Shown here: positions 10,962-23,328 of the stretch, in pieces | Numbering within the stretch: the stretch's first letter is position 1 | Layout: the number at the start of each line of letters is the position of its first letter | Assembly: GCF_002105155.1 (NCBI RefSeq) | Contig: NW_019028981.1 | Span: 496,001 to 560,000, forward strand | Length of the DNA stretch: 64,000 bases | Source of the DNA: Lobosporangium transversale | Lineage: Eukaryota > Mortierellomycota > Mortierellomycetes > Mortierellales > Mortierellaceae | Direction of reading: 5' to 3' | Notes under the pieces: generated by a model | Told to the model about the DNA's origin: nothing | Seen by the model: only the letters and a program-made list of their open reading frames with translations | The model's database searches: none | Translations under genes and position numbers: made by a program

Positions 10962-13900
10962 TTACTTGGTGTCATCACTGACATGAGTCTTTTCTTGGAG
11001 GCATGAAACAACAGCCGTCATGACAGCAATCTTGCGAATACTATCAATACTGTCCCACACACGCTCTTGTTGGGCTTGTGCAACCTTACGGTTAGAAAGC
11101 TTGTGGCGACGAGAGTTTGTGGGAACAAGCTTAGCTGTGAGCTCGAAGGACCAATGCTTGAAGATCTGCACCTTAACCACATCGAGGACAATAAAATATA
11201 CGAATGAAATCAATAGTACAATAATGGCCTCACCAGCAGGAACTTTGGGAGTCAGTCCACCAAAAATGACCATCAATAGTGCAATAATCTGAGTACCAAT
11301 AATGACAATAGCGAAAATAGGTGAAGGCAGGTTCTCCCAGAAGTAGCCAGTCAGACGGGTTGAGAAGATAACAAAGTGGGGAGCCGACGATATGTGTAGG
11401 TACATGATTGACTCAAGCTTGCGCTCGTCATAAGGAGCCTTGTCATCCACAGGAGCATATCCAAAGGCCTTCCAGAACGTAAAGAAGTGGGCAAACGAAA
11501 GGGCAGTCAGGCAGAGACCAAGCACTATCGACATGGTGATCAACTGTCCTATCCTCCACTTGTCAGGATGAGCAGAAATCTGGGCATTATCAACGGCAAT
11601 GACCAGCGTGGCAAGGTCGTTCAAGATGCAAATCAATATAAGCAAATGGGCAGGCAGGGACCAATCATAAGCCATAACGACGACAAAGAAAAACATCAAG
11701 AAATGGACAGTTGAGGTGATACGGTAGAGAGCATAGGAGCGCATGCGTTGGAAGATGGCACGAGAAGTCGTCAAACCATCTACAATGGTAGAAAGGCCAG
11801 GAGCAAGCAGCACAATATCGGCAGCAGAACGGGCAGCATCCGTGCATCCATGGACGGCGATGCCAACATTGGCCTTTTTAAGGGCAGGGGCATCGTTAAC
11901 ACCATCGCCGGTCATACCAACAAGAATACCACGCTTTTGAAGTAGCTCAACGACACGATACTTGTGCTCAGGAATAACTTGTGCAAAACCATCGGCACGA
12001 ATGCAATGTTCAGTAATTTCATCTTCAGACTTGTCAGGGTCAACCAAATGTCCAGCGTCTAACATGACGCGTTGCATACCAAGACGGTGAGCGACCTCCT
12101 TAGCGATGATCAATTGATCTCCAGTAATCATCTTGACAGACACACCCATGTCGTTGCAACGGCGAATAGTATCAGCAGAGTCGGGGCGTGGAGGATCAAT
12201 CAGCGAGATCATACCAATAAGTTCCCAGCTATCTAAATTGCCCGCGATAGTGCGGGCGACACCCAATGCACGAAGGCCACGCTTGGCAAGGGAATTGACA
12301 GCGCGGACGGCGTCATCATCGCCACCGACGAGACGAATAATGACCTGAGGAGCGCCCTTCGCGACCTTGAATGTAGAATTAGTCTCGGTGTTGGTGATGG
12401 TGGCCTGCGTGAGTTTAGTGGAAGGATTAAAGGGCAAGAATGACGTAACCTTATAGCCGGGAACTTCATGCTTGTGAGTGCGGCCCTTGAGGATCTCGAG
12501 CTGCTCCTCTGCAGCACTACGAACAGCAGACTCAATAGGGTCATTAGCACCAGCCTCAGCAGCGAGATATGAATACAGGAGGATATCGTCCGAAGTATAG
12601 TTATTGGCCAAGTAAGGCTCGTCAAAGGTCAACTCGTTCAAGGTCAAGGTTCCAGTTTTATCTGAACAGAGGACAGAAACAGAGGCCATCTCCTCGACGG
12701 CTGTCAATCGCTTGACAATAACTTTCTTGGCAGCAAGCTGCTTGGCGCCTACGGCCATAGTAACGGACATGACAGTTGGAAGGCCAACAGGGATAGCAGC
12801 GACAGTGAGAACCAGGACTTTGCCAAGCACAGTGAGGAAATCACCCTTGCCTTTAGGATCACCATGGAAGTGCACAAGCTGGTAAACTAGGATAATGCCG
12901 ACGAGGACGACAGTGATGAGGATCAGGAAATTGCCAATGCGGTTGATGATCTTTTGGAAATGGCCCTCTTCTGTAGTAATTGAGATCAGGTTGGCAGCAC
13001 GGCCAATAAAGGTATCTCCACCAGTCTTGGTGACAACAGCCATCTGCTGACCTTGCTTGACAATCGATGACGAGTAGACAGTCTTTCCTTTATTTTTAGC
13101 GACAGGAAGTGATTCTCCAGTAAGAGCGGATTGGTCAATGAGAAGATCACCCTCGGTAGCTTCGCCAGTCGCACCAATCCCAAGAAGACGGCCATCGGCA
13201 GGCACAATGTCACCAAGACGCAAAACAATGACATCTCCAGGGACTAATTGACTCACATCCAACTCAACCAAATGGCCATCACGCCAGCATCGGGTCTTTA
13301 AAGCAAGTGTTTGACGGAGAGCATCTAAAGCAGACTCAGCCTTAGATTCTTCAATAAAACCGATACATGCGTTGACGAGCAACAGGCCCAAAATAATACC
13401 GAAATCCAACCAGTCCTTGACGACCGCAGAAATTACACAGGCGACCTCGATCAGGTACGCAATGGCACCGGTGAAATAACTCAAAAACTTTAAGAGGGGA
13501 TTGCGCTTGACTTCAGCCAACTCATTTGGACCAAAACGGGCGAGACGTTCGGCTGCTTCAGCGGAGGTCAAACCATGCTTGGGGTCTGTCTGAAGTAAAG
13601 TCTCCAACTCTGGTGAAATTTCATCTGAATGTTCATGATGTTCAGTTTCTTCGACCTCGAGCTTTCCTTTAGTCGAGGTTTCTATAATAGGAGCAGCCCA
13701 TTAAAAAATGCAAAGAAAGAGGATATTAGTTCTACGACAATATATATAAAGCAAGTCAAAGCTTGGGTGTATGTTCTGGAGGATGGACTCAGAGGAGGTA
13801 TCGTCAAGGTCAGAAAAGATATGAGAGGAGGCTACATGGACTAACACGTTTTGACATTGAGCTGTTAAAAGTGTGTGGATTTAGTTGATTTGCCGACCAA

Positions 13901-14026
13901 AAGCTGAGCTTGAAACCACCGTTACTAAGCTGTTCACAGAACACACGCCCCTAAAATGGATGCTGTTAGGACAAAGGGAAGAGGTGGAAGGAAGCTGAAA
14001 GGCTTACCCTCGATCTTTTCGCTCAT
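10962..14026 (-). CDS. PMA1: Plasma-membrane H+-ATPase (P3A type)
   Basis: ATP-driven proton pump of the plasma membrane that sets membrane potential and cytosolic pH. Exons 14026-14008 (19 nt) and 13681-10962 give 912 residues, close to the usual fungal length of about 920. The join MSEKIE-ETSTKGKLEVEE keeps the frame and uses GTAAGC and TATAG splice sites. P-type ATPase motifs are all present: LTGES (actuator), CSDKTGTLT (phosphorylated Asp), ITGDQ and MTGDGVNDAPALKKANVG (hinge). The paired N-terminal and six C-terminal hydrophobic segments are in the expected order. The acidic, His-containing N-terminus (EETEHHEHSDE) precedes the cation-ATPase N domain (DPKHGLTSAEAAERLARFGPNELAE). A TATAAAA lies about 170 bp upstream. 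The family is certain; the tiny first exon is a hand prediction. Confidence 0.93.
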
Positions 14027-14195
14027 GGCTATTCGTGTTGACTATGTTTTCCCCTTGTAACTGCTTATTCAGAGCAGATGGAAGCAGAGGGTTTGACGAC
14101 AGGGGAAGGGTGAAGAGGAAAGGCAAAAAGGAAGGGAGGAAATGTGCTGAGCCGATAAGAAAGAGTGGTGAGGAAAAAAGGAGACAAAGTATTGC

Positions 14196-14202
14196 TTTTA
14201 TA
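14196..14202 (-). promoter_or_regulatory. TATA-like box of H+-ATPase gene
   Basis: TATAAAA on the minus strand, about 170 bp upstream of the predicted PMA1 start codon at 14026. Distance and strand fit a core promoter element, but it has not been tested against a transcript start. Confidence 0.4.
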
Positions 14203-16187
14203 TGGATGATTTGTACAGTAACGAATACCTTACTCACTCTTTACTTTCTACTCTTATCTTCATTTCATGCAGACCCTCTTCCCAAACAAAAAGGTATAAA
14301 CAAACTAGCAGAGCAATTTGATGAATAGATGGCAGAAAACCTTTTAAACAAACTTGATGATAGAATAAACGAAATAGCCATCCTTGTCCAGTTGGACCAT
14401 TGTTTGTTTGTTTATTTTGAAGGGACGTGGTACAGAGTTTGGGGATCAGTCAAGTCTAGCCAAAACTGAATTAATTAATAAGGTACATGTACATCTTTCC
14501 ATACACTGACTGTTGCTCAAAGCGGTGCCGGAAAAAATGCAACAAAAGCGCCTGCAAGCCCACATGAAGTTCGTCTGAGTCTCCAGTTATTATTTTCCTA
14601 TCAAGAAGAGCAAAACCCGTCCGACCTTTGGGCCTGTGACTGTTTTCTCCTAGCGACCTGAGCATATCAGAGACGAGCATGGTTTTTATATTCTCACTGA
14701 AGTTGTGCTTGTAGTAACAATAGCAGGATTATGATGAATTTCTTAACTTTGTTACTTAGTAAGCACCTCTTTCTTTCATAATTGATGGATTGATCATCCA
14801 AATTGAGAGATAGAGTCGGATGGTTCATATTATGTATAAACATCCTGATTTCCTTCTCTGTAGTGATGGCATTATTAATTATGGGGTCCTCCGTTTACTC
14901 TGTTATGTAAACAAGCCTTGTTCATTAATTCGACTCCCTGTATCTGAAAGATATTGCTGACCCAATCAACATGAAGAGGGGCAGTAGTGAATTCTTATAC
15001 CAACTTCAACAATGCTTTTCCTATCATGAAGCTGCTCCTTTGTAGTGAGAGGGAAGTTAACTAGCGGAGGCAGAACTCTCTACTTGGGTGCACATGGTCG
15101 CTTGATGTCTTCTAAAACTGAGCGATTATTTTTTTTTTGTTTGGTTATTTGTTTGTTTGCGGGGAATAACACCAAATCTCACAAGATTAAGATTCATTTG
15201 TGCCTTGATTAGGAATGGCCACATCAGATGGATTTTCTGAATGCATGTACGTGCATGTTTCTTCTTTGCCATATCCATAATGAAATACATATTTCTCTTT
15301 CTGCCCCCAGAGCAAAAGAAAGAAAACCATCTTCCACCAGATGATGGCCATGATCCTTTTTATTTTATTTTTCTTATTACACAGTAACCATATTCATATT
15401 CCTCAGGATTCCCCTTATTAATGGGATCTTGTTAACCATCATCAATTGAAATAACTAGATCTTGTGTGTATTCTTATTTCTACTTTAACCACACCTGGCG
15501 TACTGGGCTTTAACAATCTAAGGAGTAATGAAATAAAGCAAAGTCGCAGGTCCTAGTTTTGCCGGAAGTTTAATTTGTCTGCTCTTGTCCTTTGAAGTCC
15601 ACTTGACTCAATTCTTTCCCAATTCGATCTTTTTAGTTTTTGCTCAGCAACTGTAGTAAAGAACGTGGGATGCATTTAGGGGCCTCTGTCATCCTCTCTT
15701 TTTTAATTTGTCCATACTACTGCTCTTTTAGACCGCATGAGAGAAGGGGTCGAGTACTTATGTACATGCTAGGAGGCAATCATCCTTGCATCCTAACTAT
15801 CGATTCAGAAGGTCACGTCTCAATGCAGGGGATCATATCTATCCAGGAACAAAGGTTACATCTTCGTAAATGTCGAAGATCTAGGCCCCAGTTGATAAAA
15901 AGGACAACCCTTTAGGATATCGAAATCATTTTGATATGAGGCGAGAGTGATAGGCTAGAGACAAGGGGTAAAGAAGAAGAAAAAAATGACTCACTTTCTA
16001 TCAGTTGCTTTTTTATCAATGTGGACATGTGGAGAACGAGTATCTGTCTCATTCCGGGTGAATTGTCCCAACCCTTGTCCTGGATAAGGCGTACTTTATA
16101 GCTTACAAGGTTTTAGAGTGTAATTATGATTTGTCTGAATTGGTTTTTAGGACACGACAAAAGGGTCTACTGAATGGTCTACGAAGG

Positions 16188-16349
16188 ACATTTTCTACGG
16201 TACCATGTCCGTATGTACCACTCACACCGCTCTTCTGGCTTGAGAAGTAGATACAGATCAGATTTGTAGGCAGAGGAGCTTGTTTTTTATTTCACGTCCG
16301 ATTTTCAATAGAGAAAGGTGACACACGGACATGGCACCGTAGAAGATGT
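16188..16349. repeat. MITE-like inverted repeat pair
   Basis: Arm 16188-16216 (with the core CTACGGTACCATGTCCGT) and the reverse complement of 16321-16349 match over about 29 bp with roughly four mismatches. They are separated by about 104 bp that cannot encode a protein. Size and layout fit a miniature inverted-repeat element or a hairpin. It ends about 90 bp upstream of the WDR83 start codon. No clear target-site duplication was identified. Confidence 0.55.
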
Positions 16350-16439
16350 CTAGAAAGCGGTCACTTTCCTTTTTGAACACCCTGTTGTCTCATTCGCGCG
16401 TTTACAACATTGATTGGCCTTACTCCATGCTCCTTGAGA

Positions 16440-18284
16440 ATGCCACAGCCGCCACTCATGTCAATTGCAGCTACTTTGGCTGCTCACAGGAAAAATTCTG
16501 ACAAGCCAAAAAAAGCTCAGGCAGCTGGAGGCGCACAACAGACCACATCGACAGGATCCTCTCATAACCAGACCCATATCCAGCTTTTTCCGTCTACTGT
16601 AGCCTCAATTACATCTTCAACTCCGTTGTCAGTACCACCGCCAAAGCCACAGCAGACACGGGCGCAGGAGTTGCATGATTATTCTCCAAACCCATCATTG
16701 TCATCAGCATCGGGCTCGATAAAGAAAAACCTTTCAGCCTCCTTCGTACAACTTTTACCCATCTTTCAAGACCAAGTCGTCTCAGACGCCACGGGGACAC
16801 AAATCAATGCCTGTCAGTACAACAGCACCGGCGAATATATTTTGACAGGAGGCGTTGATCGCACAGTAAGGCTTTGGAATCCAGACACAAGATTCTGTAT
16901 AAAATCGTACGAAGCACATGGGTGGGAAGTATTAGATCTGGCTATATCACCTGAGAATGGGAAATTTGCGAGCTGTGGAGGCGATAAAACCGTTTTCTTA
17001 TGGGATGTAATGTCGGGAATGACGATTCGGAGGTTTACGGGACATACTCAGGTACTAGATCAATGTATATATATGAAACGTGAATCATTATTCCGAGCTA
17101 GTTATTCATTATTATTTTTTTTAAAAATTAAATAGAGAGTGAACACTGTCGATTTCAATGATGAAGGCACGGTGTTAGTGTCAGGTAAGGAACTAGAAAT
17201 CCTCACAGACAACAGTAGCAGTTAAGTACATACTTATTCGTTTTACTATGTAATAACACTTTAGGATCATATGATGCGACGATACGACTCTGGGATTGCA
17301 GGTAAAAAAAAAAGAAAAAAAAAGAGAGAGACTACATTTGTTTCATGCCCCTGTATGCTCAAGTGCTTTGATTGATTGGTATCCTAACTGTTCAACTTCG
17401 AGCGCGATGTATATTAGATCAAACTTGCGAGCACCAATACAGATTTTAGAGGAACCAAAGGACAGTGTTACATCTATTGAGCTGAAAGGAAGTGACCTGC
17501 TGGCAGGGTAAAAACAACCACTAATCTGGTGTACTTGAGCCCTTAGTCTGAGTATCATGGATTCTGAACCACGCGAAAACTTACTCAGTCATGTGCATGA
17601 TTCTCTCGCCTTCTTGGTAGTTGTGTGGACGGGTCAATAAGAATATACGATATCAGGAAAGGATCACTCATCACGGATCAGATTTTCGGTACATCCAAAT
17701 ATTGTTACATGTGCATTTAATCCACCATTTGCCTAAGCATACTGACTTTTGTTTTACCTTATCAAAGACTAATATTTAATGTGTCACATTTACTCATCTT
17801 ATAGAGCCAATTACATCAGTGGCATTCTCGTCTGATGGTAATTGTGTACTAGCAAGTTCGCTGGACGACACAGTAAGACTCATGGACCGTGATAATGGCA
17901 CGCTTCTGAACGCCTATAAAGGTCATAAGAATAACCAGTATAAGATCCGATCATGTCTCGATAACTCTGACGCGCATGTTATCAGTGGCTCAGAGGATGG
18001 CAAGATTTTTATCTGGGACTTGATGGAGGTAAATTAGTGTGTTTGGAGGCTATTGCTAGTACTTCTATATTCTACCGTTTGAGTGCTGTAGCCGAGGTAG
18101 CGTTTAACATTTAAGATCACGCTCGCCATTTTACTTTTTCCCACAGGGTGCGATCATTCACGAGATTGACGCGCATTCCAAGATTGTGTCGGCAATTGCG
18201 TATCATCCAACACAAGATAGGATGTGCTCAGCTAGTGTCGATGGCTCTATCAAAACCTGGACTTCACAACCTGCGACCGCATGA
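16440..18284 (+). CDS. WDR83: WD40 scaffold protein, WDR83/MORG1 family
   Basis: Seven predicted exons (16440-17051, 17136-17184, 17265-17301, 17418-17507, 17621-17688, 17805-18028, 18147-18284) give 405 residues. A low-complexity N-terminus of about 110 residues is followed by a seven-bladed WD40 propeller. Visible blades include TGGVDRTVRLWN, SCGGDKTVFLWD, SGSYDATIRLWD, LAGCVDGSIRIYD, ASSLDDTVRLMD, SGSEDGKIFIWD and SASVDGSIKTW. The stretches GHGWEVLD-like AHGWEVLDLAIS and YKGHKNNQYKIRSCL are hallmarks of MORG1/WDR83. That family scaffolds MAP-kinase components and is also found in spliceosomal complexes. The start could instead be the Met at 16458. The long N-terminal extension is unusual for the family. 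SEC1 follows on the same strand after 308 bp. Confidence 0.88.
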
Positions 18285-18592
18285 CAACAGGGCATTCGCC
18301 GTCGAATATTGCATGCTGCACTCCTTTTTTTTTTTTTTTTTTTTTTTTTTTGCACGTTGAATTCCTCACAGTCACGAAAAAGAAAAAGACATGGTAAAGT
18401 TTTACCATCGCATATCTCTTTCTACTTTTGTTGCATTGCCATCCTTCTTTTAATAAAGCTACCACTTTCTTTCTGCACGACTTACAGGCCCTAGGCTTCC
18501 TTCATTGAGCAGTTCTTATTTCTCTACATCTGCAAACAATTACCTACCTTGTAAATCCTCTTTCTTTCGAGGAATCGGCATTGTCTTTCATC

Positions 18593-21500
18593 ATGAACAT
18601 GAACCAGCCCATTTCCATAACCGACACTTTGAAGCGTCGTAAGTTCATGTAAACACGGATAGTAATTCAGCGTGGTTATAGCACAGCAGTATATTTTCTC
18701 GCCATTCCCGTCATAAAACTCGGGTTAAAAAAAAAAAAAACATGGATAGCGATCTCATGCGCCCAATATGTTTATATGTATAGGGTTCCTGGAAGCAATT
18801 GACAATGTTAAAGTAGAGCCAGGCCGGTACAAATATGTTATCGTTGATGCACGCGCAGCAGATATTATGGCATCAGCAGGCTGCCACTTGGCTGATGTTT
18901 TGGCACGAGAAGGAACTATGTGTAAGTTTTTTTGTGTTTTACATATATTGTTGAAATGTGTTCATTCTGTTTCTAGTAATTATCATATACTTTTACTGTA
19001 TTTAATAAGGACATGATAGATATCGATGCTTTTTCAAAGGCCTTCTAGTCTTTGGTGATTTATCGTATTCTAATCAGTCAATTGGGATCTCATTTGTATT
19101 GAATCATGCCGTGTGGCGTTATTATAGACCTTGAAAACCTGGAGAAAAGACGATCGCCTGCAGTGAATGTTGAAGCCATCTACTTTGCAATGCCGACTGA
19201 AGATTCTGTACGACGCATCATCCGTGATTTCAAGAATGGACGACCTGCCACGTATTCTGCTGGACATTTGTTCTTTTTAGCAGGTAGGAAAAAAAAAAAA
19301 AAAAAAAAGAAATCGGATGATGCGAAAAAAAGCTTCGCCTTTTTTTTTCTTCTTTTCTTTCGAGTGGCGAAGTTAGGATCCAGATTCAATCAATCAACCT
19401 GAACACTGTCCTTTATTTTTCCGCGGAGCTATTTTGTCTGATGAATGGAACTGAGGGCTATGTTTTTTTTTCTTTTTCTTTTTCTTTTTCTTTCTGTAAT
19501 ATGTAGCAATGGATGACAAGACATTTGACCATCTGCGAGCATCCACGGACGCAAAATACATCAAGAGCTTGAAGGAGTTGTTTATGGACTTCTATGGTAA
19601 GGCACTTTAATAATCTTAAGATTGAGAATTAGAAATTATTCAAATGATTAGCTAAACATTTCACAATATTACGCAAATCCCTATAGCCGTTGAATCAAGG
19701 GTATTTTCCTTAAATAATAGGAACGCATTTTTTAATCTCTTTTGTCCTATGCTCAAGGAGCAGAATCAGCATGCAGAAATCAATTCTATTTCTAAGCAGG
19801 TAAGGAAAATCTAGAGAAGAAAAGTATGAATTGTTTGCTCTCTATAATTGATACACGATTTTTTTTCTTCGGTTAGCTTATCTCTGTGTGTGCTTCCTTA
19901 CAAGTCAACCCTATCGTGTCATATTATCGTGCAAACGACTTGACGATGCAAACCTCCAAGAATATTGCAATGACTGTTCAAACTGACCTTGACGAATATT
20001 TTAAAGGACAACCTCGCATCGGAGTATGTTATTCGTTATTATTGAAAAAAAAAAAAAAAAAAAAAAAAAAAGAATAACTAAGCAAGTTAAATCGACTATC
20101 TGTTATGCTGGCATTATTCTGATTACTATCCTCTTTTTTTATTTTATTTTTTATAATAAATCGATAGCTTAAGCCCCCGCATTTGATGATCATTGACCGT
20201 ACGATCGACCCCATCACACCAATCCTACATGACTTCTATTACCAGGCGCTTGCGACAGACTTGTTACCGATCAAGGATGGCACCAAATATGAATATAACT
20301 CATTCAAGGAAGATGGGACACCCTGCGAAAAAGTTGCCATTCTGGATGAAAACGACAAGACATTTACAAAGATTCGTCACAATCATATCACGGACTGTAT
20401 CAAGTTTTTGAAATCTAATGTGGATAGCTTTGTGGCTGAAGCAATGAGCAAACCGTAAGTGAAGTGCCACAAATTGACATTAGTATAAAGGGGAGAAAGA
20501 GAGGAAATAGGACGTATTTTAGACATGAATTCCAACGTTTTTTTTTTATATCTTTACTCATCTCAGAAATATATAATATCGTTTGCTTATTTAGTACCAC
20601 TGGAAACCAGTTGGATGCAATCAGAGAGCAGATGGCGAAACTACCACAGTTTCAAGAAAACAAGGAGAAGGTATACATAGTTTAAACCACAATCATTCTC
20701 TGTGCTATGGGCCCAACACGTCTTATTGAGAATATACACTGATCTAGCTTTTTTTTTATCACTATTATTACTATTAATACTATTCAAGTATTCGGTTCAT
20801 CTTTCCATCGTTAATGAGTGCCTGGAATTCATCAAACACAATAAGCTTGTTGACATTTCTGGCTTGGAGCAATCATTGGCGACAGGACAACTAGCTAGTG
20901 GTGAAATCCCGAAATCGTTCGATCCTGAAGTTGCAGCATTCTTAGATGATAGCAGTGTCAGGTAAGCTTCAGTGGACGATGAGCAAGGTCACTTTGATGA
21001 GCTATCGCTTGTTCCCACTCATTTGATAATACTACTTACTGAAAAGATGACCAATCTCTTTCATTTTTTATTTTACTTTCTTTCTTCTATTCCCAGGATG
21101 GTAGATCGCTTGCGTTTATTAATGCTATTTTTCATCACCCAAGCCGTGCCCCAAGAGATGCGAAACCAGCTTTTCCAATTGAGTCGATGCAATTATGCGG
21201 ATCGAGATATTGCTAATAATCTAGAGTTCTTGGGCGTCAAACTGGACGTGGTAAGGTTCTTGAGAATCCTTTGATACTAATCATCAATCAATGAGATTTC
21301 CTAAAGCTCTTTTTTTTTCTTTTTCTTTTTCTTTTTTTTCTTTTTTTTTCTTTTCTAATGTCAAGGCCGCACCGCCCCCGGCAAAGAAGTGGTGGATCAC
21401 AGAGCTGCTCAAAAAGAAATCTGTCACGGAAGACGATATCGAGTATGATCTACCACGTTATTCCCCTGTGATCAAGTCTATTATAGAAGGAGTTGTAAAC

Positions 21501-22100
21501 GGAACATTAGATCGTGACCAATACCCTTATACATTAGCACCTGATCAACTTGAAACGATCCAAGCACGCAAGACAGTTCGCTCATTGCGATCAGCACAAC
21601 CAACATTCCATCATAAGGGCCGTCGGAACGAGCCTCAGGGGCGATTGATCCTGTTTATTGCTGGAGGCGTGACATACAATGAAATTCGAATTGCCTATGA
21701 ATCTGCTGCAGCACATAATTGGGACATCTTGATTGGATCAACTCATATCATTACTCCACCCTCATTCATGGACGATATGCGAATGCTCCGAAATGGGCCT
21801 CCTCCACCCCCACCTCCACCACCTCGCTCACCTTCCCCACCTCCAGAATCACACGCTTCATCGTCATCAAATAGGACTAGTGGATCTGGTGGAAGCAACC
21901 CTTTTGCAAGTGTCAAGAATGTTTTTGGAGGGCCTCTTAACAAACCCCCCAAAGAGCAGCCACATCAGCAGCACCTACAACAACAGCAACAACAACAGGT
22001 TATGCAGCCCCTCCCGCAACGACCGTCAAATCAATTGAACTCCAGTGACTCATCTAGAGTTAAGGATAAACTTAAAGGTTTCTGGAACGAGCTCAAGTAA
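18593..22100 (+). CDS. SEC1: Sec1/Munc18 family exocytosis protein
   Basis: Eleven exons (18593-18638, 18784-18921, 19128-19283, 19507-19596, 19687-19799, 19877-20023, 20168-20454, 20595-20670, 20789-20961, 21097-21250, 21366-22100) sum to 704 residues with all phases consistent. SM-protein landmarks are present: TLKRRFLEAIDNVK at the N-terminus, LENLEKRRSPAVNVEAIYF, LMIIDRTIDPITPILHDFYYQAL, YSVHLSIVNECLEFI, and the C-terminal LILFIAGGVTYNEIRIAYE with ILIGSTHIITPPSFMDDM. SM proteins bind syntaxin and assembled SNAREs and promote fusion of secretory vesicles with the plasma membrane. After the SM fold comes a low-complexity tail of about 100 residues with nine Pro in a row, Ser and Gln runs, and the ending VKDKLKGFWNELK. 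Several introns carry long T tracts before the acceptor. Confidence 0.92.
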
Positions 22101-23328
22101 AAAAAACCATGCGAATTTTAATAATAAACACATAATAGCTTTCTACGTCAATCCATCTTCGTATTAATTATTCTATTTTACCACCCATCTCATTCCCACG
22201 TTGCTACTAAAGACTATACTATCCATACAACTATACAGTTAGTCTAAAAAGCCAGACTTGATCCCCTCTGCTTCTTGTTGTTTGCACACGCGCCATTTCA
22301 TACGCCTAGACATAGCACGTTGCTTTATTTTAAAAAGCAGCAGCAGTAGCAGGTTTATCGAGTATGGGAGCTGTGCAACAATATGTAACCAATATAAATC
22401 AATCCTATGCAAAACGAACCATTACTAAACATGCTATTAGTAAAGAAAGGTCAATACAAAAGCACAGAAAAATCTTACCTTCAAGGTTATACCCTAATTT
22501 AACTAATGAATGATGTCTAAAAACAAGTTTTTGGTACAATGCTCTTAGCCAGGCGCCATTCATAGTCATCGTTCTTGTAGGCATTTTAGACCGGTAAAAA
22601 TAGAGCAGTTTAGTTTATGGCAAACCTACGACACTCGTCGAAGTCTTGAAGTCCAGGACACAGGCCGGTTGTTGCAACACCAAGAAACCTGAGACACTGC
22701 CACAACAGGTTGCTTTTTTTTTTTTTTTTCTTTTTTTTTCTTTTGAATATATCTCCAAGTAGCGAGAGATGTTCATCTTTCTGTGAAGTCAGTGATGACA
22801 TAGACATCCTCACTTGTTCCTTTGAGAGTATATCACTTGAAGTTACACCTCAAGCGAAAAACGCCTGTACTAGCGGCCGGAGATCGCATAACTTGAAGTC
22901 TACTAAAAAGAAAGAAAGCCCTCGCTGTGAAATGAATTGAAAAGAAAGTGTAGCGAGACAAAAAACTCATTCCGGTGTGAAATAAAAACCAATCTTTTGA
23001 GAAAGAGAAAGAAAGCAGCGAAAGAAACCCATTCCTCTGTGATAAAGAGAGAAAGTACAACAAGCGAATTTCGCCCTACAATGGGATGAATTCCTCACGC
23101 TGTTGTCGCTTCTTCACATTCACTGGATAGAAAATGCAATACCACGTATATTAGAGAGTTCTTTAAGTCTTTAATACAACGCCACCATTTAAGCGTGGGA
23201 GTTTTTTTTAATTGCGTTCTTTTTTGGAAATTGATATATTACATGAGATGATGAGAGGGGAGGAGGCTTTTTTTTTTCTAAACTGTCTCGTCTACAAGGA
23301 TGTGTGAGTAGTAAAGAGGGGGGAAATT
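22101..23328. other. Convergent spacer between SEC1 and ICL
   Basis: The 3' flanks of two convergent genes. It contains T-rich runs (22708-22740) and repetitive purine-rich sequence (about 22920-23060). No exon was recognised. Confidence 0.5.

Larger units (their letters stand above)
14027..16439. other. Divergent spacer between PMA1 and WDR83
   Basis: A 2.4-kb region between two divergently transcribed genes, so it must hold both promoters. I found no exon with convincing protein similarity. Features seen are a TATA-like box for PMA1, a TGACTCA near 15987 of unknown meaning, and an imperfect inverted repeat at 16188-16349. Confidence 0.5.

Noticed and set aside
14471-15915. Short open frames in the PMA1-WDR83 spacer
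   Set aside because: No plausible splice partners, no family resemblance, and lengths expected by chance.
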